From positions 1-64,000 of the forward strand of contig NZ_JACHXS010000009.1 in the NCBI RefSeq assembly GCF_014192225.1: a stretch of DNA of 64,000 nt, read 5' to 3'. Shown piece after piece: positions 17,076-26,915 of this stretch (position 1 is its first letter; every line of letters starts with the position of its first letter). Under the pieces are notes generated by a model. That model was not told the DNA's origin. It saw only the letters and a list, made by a program, of their open reading frames with translations, and did not search any database. The stretch comes from Pseudoduganella umbonata. GTDB lineage: Bacteria > Pseudomonadota > Gammaproteobacteria > Burkholderiales > Burkholderiaceae_D. The position numbers were made by a program, and so were the translations under genes.

Positions 17076-19451
17076 ATGAAAATTCGCCCGCCTGTCGTGT
17101 TGCGCCGTTCTCTCGTTGCCGTCTGCATCCACGCGGCGCTGTATCCCCAGGCGGCGTTGGCACAAGAGGCGGCGCAGCAGGCAACGCAGAATGCGAACCA
17201 GGACAGCCAGATCGAAATCGTCACGGTCACGGCACAGAAGCGCAAGGAAGATCCGGCCAAGGTGGCGATGAGCATCTCGGCGGTCAGCGGTACCCAGCTG
17301 CAGTCGCAGCACGTCAACGACATCACCGACCTGACGCGCATCGTGCCCAACATCTCTTTCACGGCCGCCACCGGCAATGGCGGCGCCGGTCCCGGCACGT
17401 CGAACATCGAGGTGCGCGGCATCAGTTCCGGCGCCGGCGCGGCCACGGTCGGCATCTACCTGGGCGACGTGTCGCTCACGGTGGGCAACGTATACACGAT
17501 GGGCGCGGTGGAGCCAAAGTTCTTCGACATCGACCGCGTGGAAGTCCTGCGCGGCCCGCAGGCCACGCTGTACGGCGCCAGTTCGATGGGCGGAACCATC
17601 AAGTTCGTGCCCAACGAGCCGGACCTTCAGGAGCGTTCGTTCGATACCTACGCCGAGGCCTCGTCGCTGCGCGGCGGCAGCATGAATTATTCTGCGTCCG
17701 CCGTGGCCAACCTGCCGCTGGTGACCGACGAGCTGGCGCTGCGCATCGGCGTGCAGTCCCAGCGCGCCGGCGGGTTCATCGACCAGGTCGACGGCGACGG
17801 CGCCGTCATGGCGAAGAACATCAACCGGATCGACGACCAGGAGGTGCGCATCGCGCTGAAGTGGAAGCCATCCGCCGCGCTGACGGTGTCGCCGTCGGTG
17901 TACTACCAGAAGGTGGACGCCAAGGACATCTCGGCGTTCAACATCGAACTGCCCGCGTACCAGGCGCAGAAGCAGGTGCGCGAGCCGTCGAAGGACACGC
18001 TGCAGACGGCCACGGTGCTGGTCAACTGGGACCTGGGCTGGGCCGACCTCACGTCGAGCACCAGCCATTTCAAGCGCAAGTTCGACCGCACCCAGAACGG
18101 CTCGGCCTACAACAGCTATTCGCTGTCGACGTTCCTGACGTCGACCGAAGACGGCGGCACGGCACCGCCGGAACTGATCGAGGCCATCGCCGGGTTGCCG
18201 TCGGCCGTGTACCTGAACAACCGGGTGCGGCAGGTATCGCAGGAATTGCGTCTGGCCTCGAGGCCCTATGACAGCGCCGTGTCGCCATGGACCTGGCTGG
18301 CGGGCCTGTACTTCTCGAACCAGCACACCAACATCGAAGAGAACGATCCGATCTTCGGCGTCAACGATACCTTCGCGCACTTCGGCTTCGACATTGCCGA
18401 TCCGGACCTGTTGCCCGACGCACGGCCGAACGCCTTCCCGAACGACAATGCCTTCATGGGCATCTTCCACTATCACGAGAGGCAAAGCTCCGTGTTCGGC
18501 GAAGCGAATTACTACTTCACGCCCACGCTTCACCTCACCGTGGGAGCACGCTACCTGAAGGGCACGTCGACGCTCGACCAGCAGAACGGCCTGTACCTGG
18601 CGGGCGCCGGCAACACCGGCAGCGCGCGGCTGTCGTCGCACGCCTTCATGCCGAAATATGCGCTGACGTGGGAGGTCGATCCGGCCCATACCGTGTACGG
18701 TACGGTCGCCAAGGGCTTCCGGCTGGGCGGCTCGAACGTGTTCGTGCCACCCACCACCTGCGGTCCCGACCTGGAAGCGAACGGTCTCGACGAAGGCCCA
18801 GCCACTTACGCGCCGGACAGCCTGTGGAACTACGAGGTCGGCAGCAAGTCGCGCTTCCTGAACAACCGCCTGTCGTTCAATGCCGCGCTGTTCTATGCCA
18901 AGTGGAAGAACATCCAGCAGGGCGTGTACCTGCCGACCTGCGCGTACACGTATAACGCCAACGCCGGCAATGCCGTCAGCAAGGGCATCGAGATCGACAT
19001 CAAGGCCAAGCCCCTGCCCGGCCTGACCCTGAGCGCGTCCGGGGGCTACGTGAATGCCGAACTGTCCAACGACGAGGGCATCAACAACGGCGTGATCGGC
19101 GCGGTGCGCGGGGCCAAGGTGCAGGGCGTGCCGAAGTTTAACGCCGCGGTCAGCGCCCAATACAACTTCGCGGTGGGTGGCAACATGAGCGGCTTCGTGG
19201 CCGGCGGCGTGCAGTGGGTGGGCTCCAGCAACGGCTCGCTGAATCCCGAACTGCTCGATTACGAGCGGCCGTCGTACCACACGGCCGACATCAGTGGCGG
19301 ACTGGCCTTTTCGCGCTACAAGCTGAGCGTGTTCGTGAAGAATGTGCTCGACGACGACACCGTGATCCAGCATCCGCAGGTCGCGTCGATCGTGCAGGGG
19401 TACCGGGTGGCGCCTCGCAGTATCGGGGTGAGTCTGGCGGCGAAGTTCTGA
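17076..19451 (+). CDS. TonB-dependent receptor
   Basis: A 791-residue outer-membrane receptor. It has a signal peptide 1-29 (ALYPQAALAQ), a TonB-box-like stretch IEIVTVTAQKRKED (about 46-59) and a plug domain about 60-190 with SNIEVRGISSG, VEVLRGPQATLYGASSMGG and TIKFVPNEP. A 22-strand barrel follows and ends with the aromatic RSIGVSLAAKF. The VTVTAQKR start is typical of the large sphingomonad/xanthomonad-type receptor group for complex carbon sources and plant compounds, not of classical siderophore receptors. No FecIR pair or transport genes flank it, so the ligand is open. It is not obviously linked to the phosphonate genes. Confidence 0.92.
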   Translation: MKIRPPVVLRRSLVAVCIHAALYPQAALAQEAAQQATQNANQDSQIEIVTVTAQKRKEDPAKVAMSISAVSGTQLQSQHVNDITDLTRIVPNISFTAATGNGGAGPGTSNIEVRGISSGAGAATVGIYLGDVSLTVGNVYTMGAVEPKFFDIDRVEVLRGPQATLYGASSMGGTIKFVPNEPDLQERSFDTYAEASSLRGGSMNYSASAVANLPLVTDELALRIGVQSQRAGGFIDQVDGDGAVMAKNINRIDDQEVRIALKWKPSAALTVSPSVYYQKVDAKDISAFNIELPAYQAQKQVREPSKDTLQTATVLVNWDLGWADLTSSTSHFKRKFDRTQNGSAYNSYSLSTFLTSTEDGGTAPPELIEAIAGLPSAVYLNNRVRQVSQELRLASRPYDSAVSPWTWLAGLYFSNQHTNIEENDPIFGVNDTFAHFGFDIADPDLLPDARPNAFPNDNAFMGIFHYHERQSSVFGEANYYFTPTLHLTVGARYLKGTSTLDQQNGLYLAGAGNTGSARLSSHAFMPKYALTWEVDPAHTVYGTVAKGFRLGGSNVFVPPTTCGPDLEANGLDEGPATYAPDSLWNYEVGSKSRFLNNRLSFNAALFYAKWKNIQQGVYLPTCAYTYNANAGNAVSKGIEIDIKAKPLPGLTLSASGGYVNAELSNDEGINNGVIGAVRGAKVQGVPKFNAAVSAQYNFAVGGNMSGFVAGGVQWVGSSNGSLNPELLDYERPSYHTADISGGLAFSRYKLSVFVKNVLDDDTVIQHPQVASIVQGYRVAPRSIGVSLAAKF

Positions 19452-19659
19452 GGATTGCCGTGGAGCGCCATGGGTGCCATGGACATCCAGGGCATCCGGG
19501 GCCGGTACATCGCATGACGCGGCGACCGGCCTAGCCGCCCGCGCTCCACAGCAGCAGCCCGGGCAAGCATGCCATGTACATTCTATCCAAGCGAGCCCTC
19601 AATAGGCCTGGATGCGTTGCAGGCGAATGATCGGGCTCTGGTCGATCGTGCACTTCGGG

Positions 19660-21795
19660 TCAGACTTGCGATATGGACGGCACAGACTCGGCACCGATGC
19701 TGGCAATCTGCGTTGCCGGCAAATTGTCATGCCAGGCAGCATACGTAATGGATGTTCCTTTCACTTTCCAGCTGTTGCGACCATTATCAGGGCGGCCTAG
19801 TACGGTGGCCGCTGCTGCGCTGGGCTTCTTGAAATCCGTGTCCGTCGAAAACACCAGGTGCGTCTGGTCCTTGGACAGCGTGAGAATGCCGGTCTTGATC
19901 AAGTCATCCCGGAGCACCGAATAGGTATGTGGCTTGCCATTCCATTCGAGTTTGGCTTTAGCACCTGCCAAGACGGTGAACACGTTGCCCTTTTCGACTG
20001 CCGTCGCGGAAAGGCCATGCCGGGAACTCCTAAGTTCGTATGCTACGGTCCCATCGCCGGCTGCAAGGCTAGCAGCCACAGCACTGGCGATATCGGCCTT
20101 GCTCTTGCGTTTTTCCAGGCGCAGGTGCGTTTCAAGCTTGGCAATCATATTCGCCTGCCTTTGCTGCATGACGTCGACAGTCCATTGAGCATGCTGCAAT
20201 ACCTGAGTCGTCAACGCGAAACTGCAGACACCATTTTTGGAAAAGTACGCTGTCTTCTTCCACTCCAGATCATGATTGCTTGCCGCACTATTCTTGCTTC
20301 GGCTGAGCAATGCCAAATTTCCGAGACGATGGACCCATGCCTGGTGTGAGTCTGTATCGGGCACCCAGGCAACCCATTGGCTATTTGGAGCAGGTTGCTG
20401 TGGCATCACGTGTTCCACCGATACGACGTCGTGCTGGTACGTAGCGGTGCCATCGGCCATCAAGCGGTCCAGGCGCAGCAATAACAGCGCGAGTGCTCGT
20501 GGTGAATGGGTCTCGTACAAGGGACCGTTCAATGCTGCGTAGGTATCGTGTTGTTCTTCGGGCGAAAGCTGCAACGGCGAAGAATCTTCGAATAGTTCTG
20601 CATCCTCTTCTACCGCGCTTGTAAGCAGGGAAAAGCGCTCGATCCGCTCATTGATGCCTGCTTTGCGTGCGAGCATCGAGTACGCGAGGCGCTCCAGGTC
20701 ACGGAAGAAATCCAGCACCATGTTCGGATGTTCGCGATGCCTGATGAAGAATGCCAGTGCTGGAGGAACCCAATCCTTGAATTCCAGCCGCTTCAGCCAA
20801 CGCAGGTAATCATTTACCTCCTCGGCAAACTGCTGGCTTGAGTAGTTCATATCGCGCATTTCACGCAGCGCTTGCGCCATTGGTATTAACAAGGTGTCGA
20901 TGAACTGCCCCGGCTGCTCAACCGCTCCTACATGCTCTTTGAATTCCTTTAGCAGCGTACCTTGGGGCTTGGCCTTTCGATAGACCATGCGAATGTGGCT
21001 GAACAGTTCGCCGAATTCATCACGGCCAAGCAGTTCTTCCTCATCCTCCCACTTCTTGGTGTAGGCATCACGGAGATCTTTTGGCAGGCCACCTATGATT
21101 TCAGCTTTCAATATATCGGTGGCACTCAGGTCAAGGCCGCGGCTATTCAACACGCCAAAGATCCGGTATGCGGAGTCCAGATCGGGTGTCGCCACCAGGA
21201 CCAGATAGCAGCGATGCATCACGAACCTCACTAGGCGGAGCAGTGCGGCTTCAGAAAGCGAGCCAAGCTCTGTCATGAATACTTGGGCATTCGCTCGCAA
21301 CCGTGCCTGGGCATCCGGCAACTTACTGTTGAGCTGCAGTACAGAATGCAGGCCGCCTTCATGTTGCACGTACTCCCGGAAGAAATCACGATCCCGTTCG
21401 CGAAGCGAAAGGCGGTAGCGGTCTTTTGTTCCCTTCACAATACTGGCCTTCTCATACAGGCAATTCGTAATGTCCTTCTGAACATCATCATTACCGACCG
21501 TGGCTCGAATAGCTGAGAGCAAGAGGGTCAAAGTTGTCAGCCTTTGCTGCCCATCGACCACCGTTGCATCGACAGAGCTGTCGGATTTGATCAGCACAAT
21601 GCTGCCGAGAAAATATGGGGTAGCTTCAGTGACATCGTCCGGTGCAGCATTCGCCGCTGCAAGCAAGTCATCCAGCAACTCGCGCGCCTGCTCGGTGCCC
21701 CACGCATACGGCCTCTGATATCCGGGAATCGTGAAGATATAGTCGTCGCAGAAAATCTTGCTCAACGCTTGCTCTTTGGCTGTCAGCATATGCAT
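19660..21795 (-). CDS. DUF262/DUF1524 (GmrSD-like) nuclease, DUF4357-like tail
   Basis: A 711-residue protein with the GmrS and GmrD halves in one chain. The N-terminal DUF262 NTP-dependent ParB-like domain has YQRPYAW (26-32), FLGSIVLIK and DGQQRLTTLT with Asp81-Arg85. The C-terminal DUF1524 HNH-type nuclease carries VEHVMPQ followed by LGNLALLSRSKNSAASN. Residues after about 590 resemble a DUF4357-type tail. GmrSD enzymes are type IV restriction systems that cut glucosylated hydroxymethylcytosine DNA of phages. Other DUF262 proteins act in related defence, so the DNA target is not fixed by sequence. It lies next to a WYL regulator, a common partner of phage defence genes. Confidence 0.88.
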   Translation of the reverse strand: MHMLTAKEQALSKIFCDDYIFTIPGYQRPYAWGTEQARELLDDLLAAANAAPDDVTEATPYFLGSIVLIKSDSSVDATVVDGQQRLTTLTLLLSAIRATVGNDDVQKDITNCLYEKASIVKGTKDRYRLSLRERDRDFFREYVQHEGGLHSVLQLNSKLPDAQARLRANAQVFMTELGSLSEAALLRLVRFVMHRCYLVLVATPDLDSAYRIFGVLNSRGLDLSATDILKAEIIGGLPKDLRDAYTKKWEDEEELLGRDEFGELFSHIRMVYRKAKPQGTLLKEFKEHVGAVEQPGQFIDTLLIPMAQALREMRDMNYSSQQFAEEVNDYLRWLKRLEFKDWVPPALAFFIRHREHPNMVLDFFRDLERLAYSMLARKAGINERIERFSLLTSAVEEDAELFEDSSPLQLSPEEQHDTYAALNGPLYETHSPRALALLLLRLDRLMADGTATYQHDVVSVEHVMPQQPAPNSQWVAWVPDTDSHQAWVHRLGNLALLSRSKNSAASNHDLEWKKTAYFSKNGVCSFALTTQVLQHAQWTVDVMQQRQANMIAKLETHLRLEKRKSKADIASAVAASLAAGDGTVAYELRSSRHGLSATAVEKGNVFTVLAGAKAKLEWNGKPHTYSVLRDDLIKTGILTLSKDQTHLVFSTDTDFKKPSAAAATVLGRPDNGRNSWKVKGTSITYAAWHDNLPATQIASIGAESVPSISQV

Positions 21796-21907
21796 CAGGA
21801 ATTAGTTCCAGTTAAAAAGGTTTGAACAGCCGGGCCAGGCCCAACGTCCTTAAGTGAGTGAGATCAGAAAAGAAGTACGACTGCGCCTGGGTCGATCGGC
21901 GTAATAC

Positions 21908-22915
21908 TCATCCATACAGCCGCGCCATATTCCGCACCATCCCGGCAATCTCTTCGCGCAGTTCCACCGGTTCCAGCACTTCCACTCCATCGCCAAACCC
22001 CAACAACCACCACAGCAAAGCACGGGTGTTCGGTACAGTGGCCGTGAGCGCAATACGGCCGTCATCGAGAACTTCGAGTTCCTGCGCAACGCAAAGCGGC
22101 GTTTCAAACAGATGCTCGCCGGCCTGGCGCCTGAAAACGGCACGCAGCCGCGCGGGCGGCCCGGTAACGATACCGAACTGGCCCGATGCCACGTAGGCAT
22201 CGAGATCGAAGCCCGGACATTTGCGCGCGGGTTCGAACCGGTCCTCTGCCGCCACGATGCGGTGAAGCGCCAGGGTACGTGCGTTCTCGTAATCGCCAAA
22301 CATGCACACCAGATAGATCACTCCGCCGCGCTGCACGATAGCGACGGGATGGATGCTCGGATAGTGCACCGGTGAAACAGCGTCGCGCTTGCGATAGCTG
22401 ATGGCCAGCTGGTGGTCCTGCATCAGCGCCGCATAGACGGTATCGCGGACCTGCTCGTTCAGTACCGGCGGCAGCAGCGGCTGGGCTGGCACGATACTGC
22501 GTACTTTGCCCAGCCATGTTTTCGATGGCGTGTCAGATTCCACCGTCGCCAGCGTGCGGGCCGCGGCCTCGAAATATGGCTGCAGTACTTCGGTCGTGTT
22601 GGGCGGCAAGTGGTTGCGCAGATGCTGCTCGACGAGCTTCAACGTCAACGCTTCCGGCACCGAGATGCCCGGCAAGTTGAATCCAGCGCCTATGCGCGAC
22701 CAGCTCCAGCCAAAAGGTTTCGACCGGTCGTCATATTCGAGATCGAATACTTCCGTCAGGTCCTTCAGGTCGCGTTGGATAGTGCGGTCGCTGACATCGT
22801 AATCGGACGCGGCCAACAGCTCGCATAATTGCTTGACCGTGATCTTGGCCGGCGCGCGCGGCAACAGTTTCAGCATGTGCCACTGCCGCAGCAGCGATTT
22901 TTCGTTCGTTGCCAT
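21908..22915 (-). CDS. WYL-domain transcriptional regulator
   Basis: A 335-residue regulator with an N-terminal helix-turn-helix (about 8-65, YDVSDRTIQRDLKDLTEVFD), a WYL domain (about 145-240, QLAISYRKRDA and GVIYLVCMFGDYENARTLAL) and a C-terminal WCX extension to 335. Family members such as BrxR and CapW bind nucleic acid or nucleotide ligands and keep defence operons silent. The gene lies between the DUF262 nuclease (same strand, 112 bases downstream) and the divergent ADP-ribosylglycohydrolase gene. It probably controls both. The 223-base divergent region has a 12-bp perfect palindrome ATTTCCGGAAAT at 22996-23007. Confidence 0.88.
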   Translation of the reverse strand: MATNEKSLLRQWHMLKLLPRAPAKITVKQLCELLAASDYDVSDRTIQRDLKDLTEVFDLEYDDRSKPFGWSWSRIGAGFNLPGISVPEALTLKLVEQHLRNHLPPNTTEVLQPYFEAAARTLATVESDTPSKTWLGKVRSIVPAQPLLPPVLNEQVRDTVYAALMQDHQLAISYRKRDAVSPVHYPSIHPVAIVQRGGVIYLVCMFGDYENARTLALHRIVAAEDRFEPARKCPGFDLDAYVASGQFGIVTGPPARLRAVFRRQAGEHLFETPLCVAQELEVLDDGRIALTATVPNTRALLWWLLGFGDGVEVLEPVELREEIAGMVRNMARLYG

Positions 22916-22995
22916 GTGATTCTCTTGAATTCAACGCTGGGATACTATTGTTTAAATGAAAAATATGGAAGCATCAGGCAATATTTTTTACGAAT

Positions 22996-23007
22996 ATTTC
23001 CGGAAAT
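22996..23007. promoter_or_regulatory. perfect palindrome, possible WYL operator
   Basis: ATTTCCGGAAAT is a perfect 12-bp palindrome in the AT-rich region shared by the divergent WYL regulator and ADP-ribosylglycohydrolase genes. Position and symmetry suit an operator; there is no second copy to support it. Confidence 0.25.
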
Positions 23008-23138
23008 CGTTGTATGCGACACGCCTTGTCGGTGCAGTGTTTATCGTGCCGTCGAAGGCGTAGCGCGATCGTTCCTGCCTGGCACAGGCTGAACCCGAAT
23101 TCATCGTGAGCGCGAACTCAGATTGGAGAACTAAACAA

Positions 23139-25007
23139 ATGCACGACCAAGGGGAATTTTGTCTCGACGCCCAAACATTGGCGCAATATGGCTTGCCTGA
23201 CATTGTCTACCCAATCGCTTCAACCTCGATCGAAGTGGCTGTACAACAAAACGGCGTTCTGCCTTTGGCAGAAATGCTGTACGGGTTACAGCAGAGCCGT
23301 GCCGACGGCAAGGCTGACTGGCAGCAAACTGAGCCTGCCGCCAGCAGGCTTGCCGAATTGCTTTCGTCGGCGGACTACAGTGCAATCATGGCCGTGTCGG
23401 GAGAAAAATGGTGGCTCGAGCTTGGACCCGTAGATCTCGGCTCGCGGTTCGTCACCGTCCAGCGCGGCGATTTCCTGTTGGCGGCCGTTGCACCTCGCAA
23501 GGATGGGCGCTTGCGGGTGGCCGTCTTCCGTCCACTGGATGCGAAAAGCATCGGTTACCTAATCGGATTGGCCCAGGTGCCCGATTCCGAGAATGGTGTT
23601 TTCATGCGTGAAAGCAACTGGCAGTATGCGCTGGACTCATCTGCCGGCTTTGGCAATTTCTATGCAGCGGACCGGGGCGAAGCCTACCTGTCGTATTGGG
23701 AGAAAGGGCTGGGCATCAGCTCGGATGGCTCGGAAGTAGCCGCATGGCGCGCCCAGGCAAACCTCAACTCCAGGCCAGCCTCCTGTGTTGTCGCAGAGCT
23801 TACGACGTGGGCGTTGCTGACTCATGCGCAAAGCGAAGCGGTCCAACAAAGCGCCAAAGCGGAGGAACCATCGCCCAAAACCGGGCGGCGCGGCAAGCGC
23901 CAACAACGCGGCACGGTACGAGGAAGATTCCTGGGGTGCCTGTTGGGCGGCGCTGTCGGCGATGCATTGGGTGCGCCGGTGGAATTCATGAAGCGTACCG
24001 AGATCCTGCAACGCTTCGGGCCGGACGGCATCACGCAATATGCTCCCGCTTACGGGGGGCTCGGAAAAATCACCGACGACACGCAGATGACCTTGTTCAC
24101 TGCCGAAGGACTGATCCGCGGATGGGTACGCGGCTGCCTGAAAGGTACCACCACGTATGCCGGTGTGACAGCCCATGCCTACCTCCGCTGGCTCCTGACC
24201 CAGGGGGAACGCCCGGCCTGCGACATCAGCTTTGGTGTCGACGAACCGGGATGGCTCATCCAGCAGCGCGAATTGTACAGTCGCCGGGCACCGGGCAATA
24301 CCTGCCTTTCCGCCCTCCGGTCGATGCAGCGCTTGGGCGACGCAGCACACAACAACAGCAAAGGCTGTGGCGGCGTGATGCGTGTAGCTCCTGCAGGGTT
24401 GTTCGCCTGGCGGCTAGGCCAGCAGGAAACGCCCGAGGAAGCTTTTAACCTTGGTACCGAGCTCGCTGCACTCACCCATGGCCACCCTACTGGTGCATTG
24501 ACTGGCGGCGTACTGGCTGTGCTGATCCTGGCCCTGACGGACGGTGTGTCGCTGCCTGAAGCGATCGATGCTTCGAAAGCGATCCTGCGGCAGAAGTCTG
24601 GGCACGAAGAAACTCTGTGGTGTATCGAACTGGCAGAACGCTTGGCTGTGTCCGGCGAGCGTCATGAGGCTGCGATTGCGCAGATAGGCCAGGGATGGAT
24701 CGCAGAAGAAGCACTGGGGATATCCATCTATTGCGCGTTAGTTGCGCGCAACTTCAGGCATGGCGTCGTGCTGGCAGTGAACCACGATGGCGATTCGGAC
24801 TCCACCGGTGCAATCGTCGGCAATTTGCTGGGTACGATGCACGGATTGAAGGCGATTCCATCTGAATGGCTGGAATCGCTGGAGCTTCGTGATGTGATTA
24901 CGGCACTCGCGGAAGATCTCTATGCATTTAAAGACTGGAAGATCGACAAATACAGCGAAAACCTGGAGCTGAAACAGAAAATTTGGAAGAAGTATCCAGG
25001 GTGTTGA
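23139..25007 (+). CDS. two-domain ADP-ribosylglycohydrolase (DraG-like)
   Basis: A 622-residue protein. Residues from about 265 form an ADP-ribosylglycohydrolase with the full metal-binding set: GCLLGGAVGDALGAPVEF, KITDDTQMTLF, a HGHPTGALTGGVLAV helix and the C-terminal NHDGDSDSTGAIVGNLLG. It should remove ADP-ribose from protein, nucleic acid or a small molecule. The first 230 residues or so (DAQTLAQYGLPDIVYPIAST, later GFGNFYAADRGEAYLSYWEK) are a separate domain that I do not recognise, joined by a charged linker PKTGRRGKRQQRG. This start has TGGAG 9-10 bases upstream; an in-frame GTG 33 bases earlier is less well supported. It is divergent from the WYL gene. Confidence 0.85.
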   Translation: MHDQGEFCLDAQTLAQYGLPDIVYPIASTSIEVAVQQNGVLPLAEMLYGLQQSRADGKADWQQTEPAASRLAELLSSADYSAIMAVSGEKWWLELGPVDLGSRFVTVQRGDFLLAAVAPRKDGRLRVAVFRPLDAKSIGYLIGLAQVPDSENGVFMRESNWQYALDSSAGFGNFYAADRGEAYLSYWEKGLGISSDGSEVAAWRAQANLNSRPASCVVAELTTWALLTHAQSEAVQQSAKAEEPSPKTGRRGKRQQRGTVRGRFLGCLLGGAVGDALGAPVEFMKRTEILQRFGPDGITQYAPAYGGLGKITDDTQMTLFTAEGLIRGWVRGCLKGTTTYAGVTAHAYLRWLLTQGERPACDISFGVDEPGWLIQQRELYSRRAPGNTCLSALRSMQRLGDAAHNNSKGCGGVMRVAPAGLFAWRLGQQETPEEAFNLGTELAALTHGHPTGALTGGVLAVLILALTDGVSLPEAIDASKAILRQKSGHEETLWCIELAERLAVSGERHEAAIAQIGQGWIAEEALGISIYCALVARNFRHGVVLAVNHDGDSDSTGAIVGNLLGTMHGLKAIPSEWLESLELRDVITALAEDLYAFKDWKIDKYSENLELKQKIWKKYPGC

Positions 25008-25168
25008 GTCGGAACCGTGCGAGTAGAGCATGATGCAGTGAGCCCGGCATTGCGTACCAAGACCCAGCTCCGGGGCATATAGCGAGCAATGAAAAATTGA
25101 ATTGCTGCGGCTCCCGGGCCGCCCATACTCGAACATTGACCGTCTGAAACAGCCCATGGCACTGAGCC

Positions 25169-25654
25169 TCACTGCCACCAATCCAGCAGCGTCTCATCAT
25201 CCACGTCGTCGAAATTCTTGTAGACGTTCGCGAAGTACCACTGAACGCCCGTCTTCGCGGTGAATGCGTCGAAGACTTGGCAGATCGTGGCCATCCCTGC
25301 GGAAGCCGGTACCGACAGGGCCAGGCTGCCACGATAGCTGCCGTCGAGCGTGCCATGCAGCTTCTCGCCGACGTTCTTTTCCAGTTCGTCGACATGGCCG
25401 GCGGCGAGTTCATCGGCATAGACCTGGATGCAGAAATTGCCGCCGCGCTGCACGACCGTGGCCGGTGCGGTGGCGTTTTTTATCTCGACGATATCGCCTC
25501 GAGCGAGATTCAGCGCCAGCCCGGGCGACGACAGCAGCTCGTACCTGTCCTCGCCAAGACTGTTCGCCGGGATCTCTTCGCAGACCGGCCCGTCTTCCCG
25601 CATCGCCACGAACAGCGCGACCAGCGTGGTTCCATCCTCGTCCATGTGGTGCAT
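25169..25654 (-). CDS. DUF4265 protein
   Basis: A 161-residue soluble protein. The first 60 residues (LVALFVAMREDGPVCEEIPA, GLALNLARGDIVEI) resemble the DUF4265 family, whose members are small, of unknown role, and often occur beside polymorphic toxin or immunity genes. The rest (VVQRGGNFCIQVYADEL) continues the same fold. The start MHHMDEDGT has AAGG 7 bases upstream; longer in-frame extensions run through sequence that does not look coded. It stands alone between the defence module and the metallopeptidase. The 160 bases before it hold nothing recognisable. Confidence 0.6.
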   Translation of the reverse strand: MHHMDEDGTTLVALFVAMREDGPVCEEIPANSLGEDRYELLSSPGLALNLARGDIVEIKNATAPATVVQRGGNFCIQVYADELAAGHVDELEKNVGEKLHGTLDGSYRGSLALSVPASAGMATICQVFDAFTAKTGVQWYFANVYKNFDDVDDETLLDWWQ

Positions 25655-25817
25655 TGCAACCTTCCTTTTCCAACGCCATTGCCAGCACGCAGGGTACAGG
25701 ATGCGCCACCCCCGCGCACGATATGAGGCGTAGTCCGACACGACCATATCAACACGAAAATAACTGATAGATTGTCAATATCCGTCGTTCAACCCCTTAC
25801 TCTATCGGTCCCTGTCC

Positions 25818-26915
25818 ATGAAAACGTTTCATTGCGACAAATGCGCACAACAAGTCTTTTTCGAAAATACCTTGTGCTTCAACTGCGACAGCACGCTCGG
25901 CTACCAGCCGGCGACACGCAGCATCAACAGCTTCGAGGAAACCGAGGATGGTCACTGGCGCAGCCTGAACCGCGTCGACGAAGGCAAGCTGTATAAAAAA
26001 TGCGGCAACTATGTCGAACACAATGTCTGCAACTGGATGCTGCCCGCGGACGATCCCCACGAGCTGTGCGCCTCATGCCAGCTGACCGTCGTGATCCCCG
26101 CGCTGTCGTCGGAAAAAAACCACGTATTGTGGGCGCGCCTCGAAACGGCCAAGCGCCGCCTGCTGTTCTCGCTGGCGACACTGAACCTGACGCCGGCCTC
26201 GAAAGAAGAGGAACCGGAAACCGGCCTGGCGTTCCAGTTCCTGGAAGACGGCGTCACCGACCAGTGCGTGATGACCGGCCACGATAACGGGCTGATCACG
26301 CTGAACATCGCCGAAGCCGATCCGGCCGAGCGCGAACGCACGCGCGAGCAGATGCACGAACGCTACCGCACCTTGCTGGGGCATTTCCGCCACGAGAGCG
26401 GCCACTATTATTTTGACCGGCTGGTCGTCGACAGCGAGTTCATCGACGGTTTCCGCGCCCTGTTCGGCGACGAGCGCCAGGATTACGGCGAGGCCCTGAA
26501 GCGCCACTATGCAGAGGGCCCCGTGGAAGACTGGGAGTCGCGTTTCGTCAGCAGCTACGCCAGTTCGCACCCGTGGGAAGACTGGGCGGAAACCTGGGCC
26601 CACTACCTGCACATGATGGACACGCTGGAAACGGCGCACGCGTGCGGCCTGTCGCTGCATCCCTCCAAGCCGCTGGAACCGTCGCTGGACATCACGGCAC
26701 CGCCAACCAAGGTTGCCTCGTTCGACGACACGCTCAGCGACTGGTTCGCCCTCACCTACGTACTCAACAGCCTGAACCGCAGCATCGGCATGCCGGACTC
26801 GTATCCGTTCAAGCTCAGCACGCCGGTACTGGAAAAGCTGGAATTCGTGCACAAGGTGGTGCGCGCCCAGCGGCCAGTGAAGACACCCGGGAAGCCTTCA
26901 GGAAAGGCTGCCTAG
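25818..26915 (+). CDS. zinc-ribbon putative metallopeptidase (DUF2248 type)
   Basis: A 365-residue protein. An N-terminal zinc ribbon has four Cys pairs (FHCDKCAQQVFFENTLCFNC at 4-23, KKCGNYVEHNVCNWM, LCASCQ), followed by a putative metallopeptidase domain with HESGHYYFDRL, an HExxH-like site, and SHPWEDWAETWAHYLHMMD supplying further metal ligands. Genes of this type recur beside the transglutaminase, ATP-grasp and alpha-E cluster, which begins directly downstream on the other strand (the two stops overlap by 18 bases). A role in cutting the peptide product or its carrier is inferred from that association; activity is unproven. Confidence 0.85.
   Translation: MKTFHCDKCAQQVFFENTLCFNCDSTLGYQPATRSINSFEETEDGHWRSLNRVDEGKLYKKCGNYVEHNVCNWMLPADDPHELCASCQLTVVIPALSSEKNHVLWARLETAKRRLLFSLATLNLTPASKEEEPETGLAFQFLEDGVTDQCVMTGHDNGLITLNIAEADPAERERTREQMHERYRTLLGHFRHESGHYYFDRLVVDSEFIDGFRALFGDERQDYGEALKRHYAEGPVEDWESRFVSSYASSHPWEDWAETWAHYLHMMDTLETAHACGLSLHPSKPLEPSLDITAPPTKVASFDDTLSDWFALTYVLNSLNRSIGMPDSYPFKLSTPVLEKLEFVHKVVRAQRPVKTPGKPSGKAA

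Noticed and set aside
17001..19373. A 790-codon minus-strand frame opposite the TonB receptor
   Set aside because: Same kind of shadow; the receptor on the plus strand has signal peptide, plug and barrel end.
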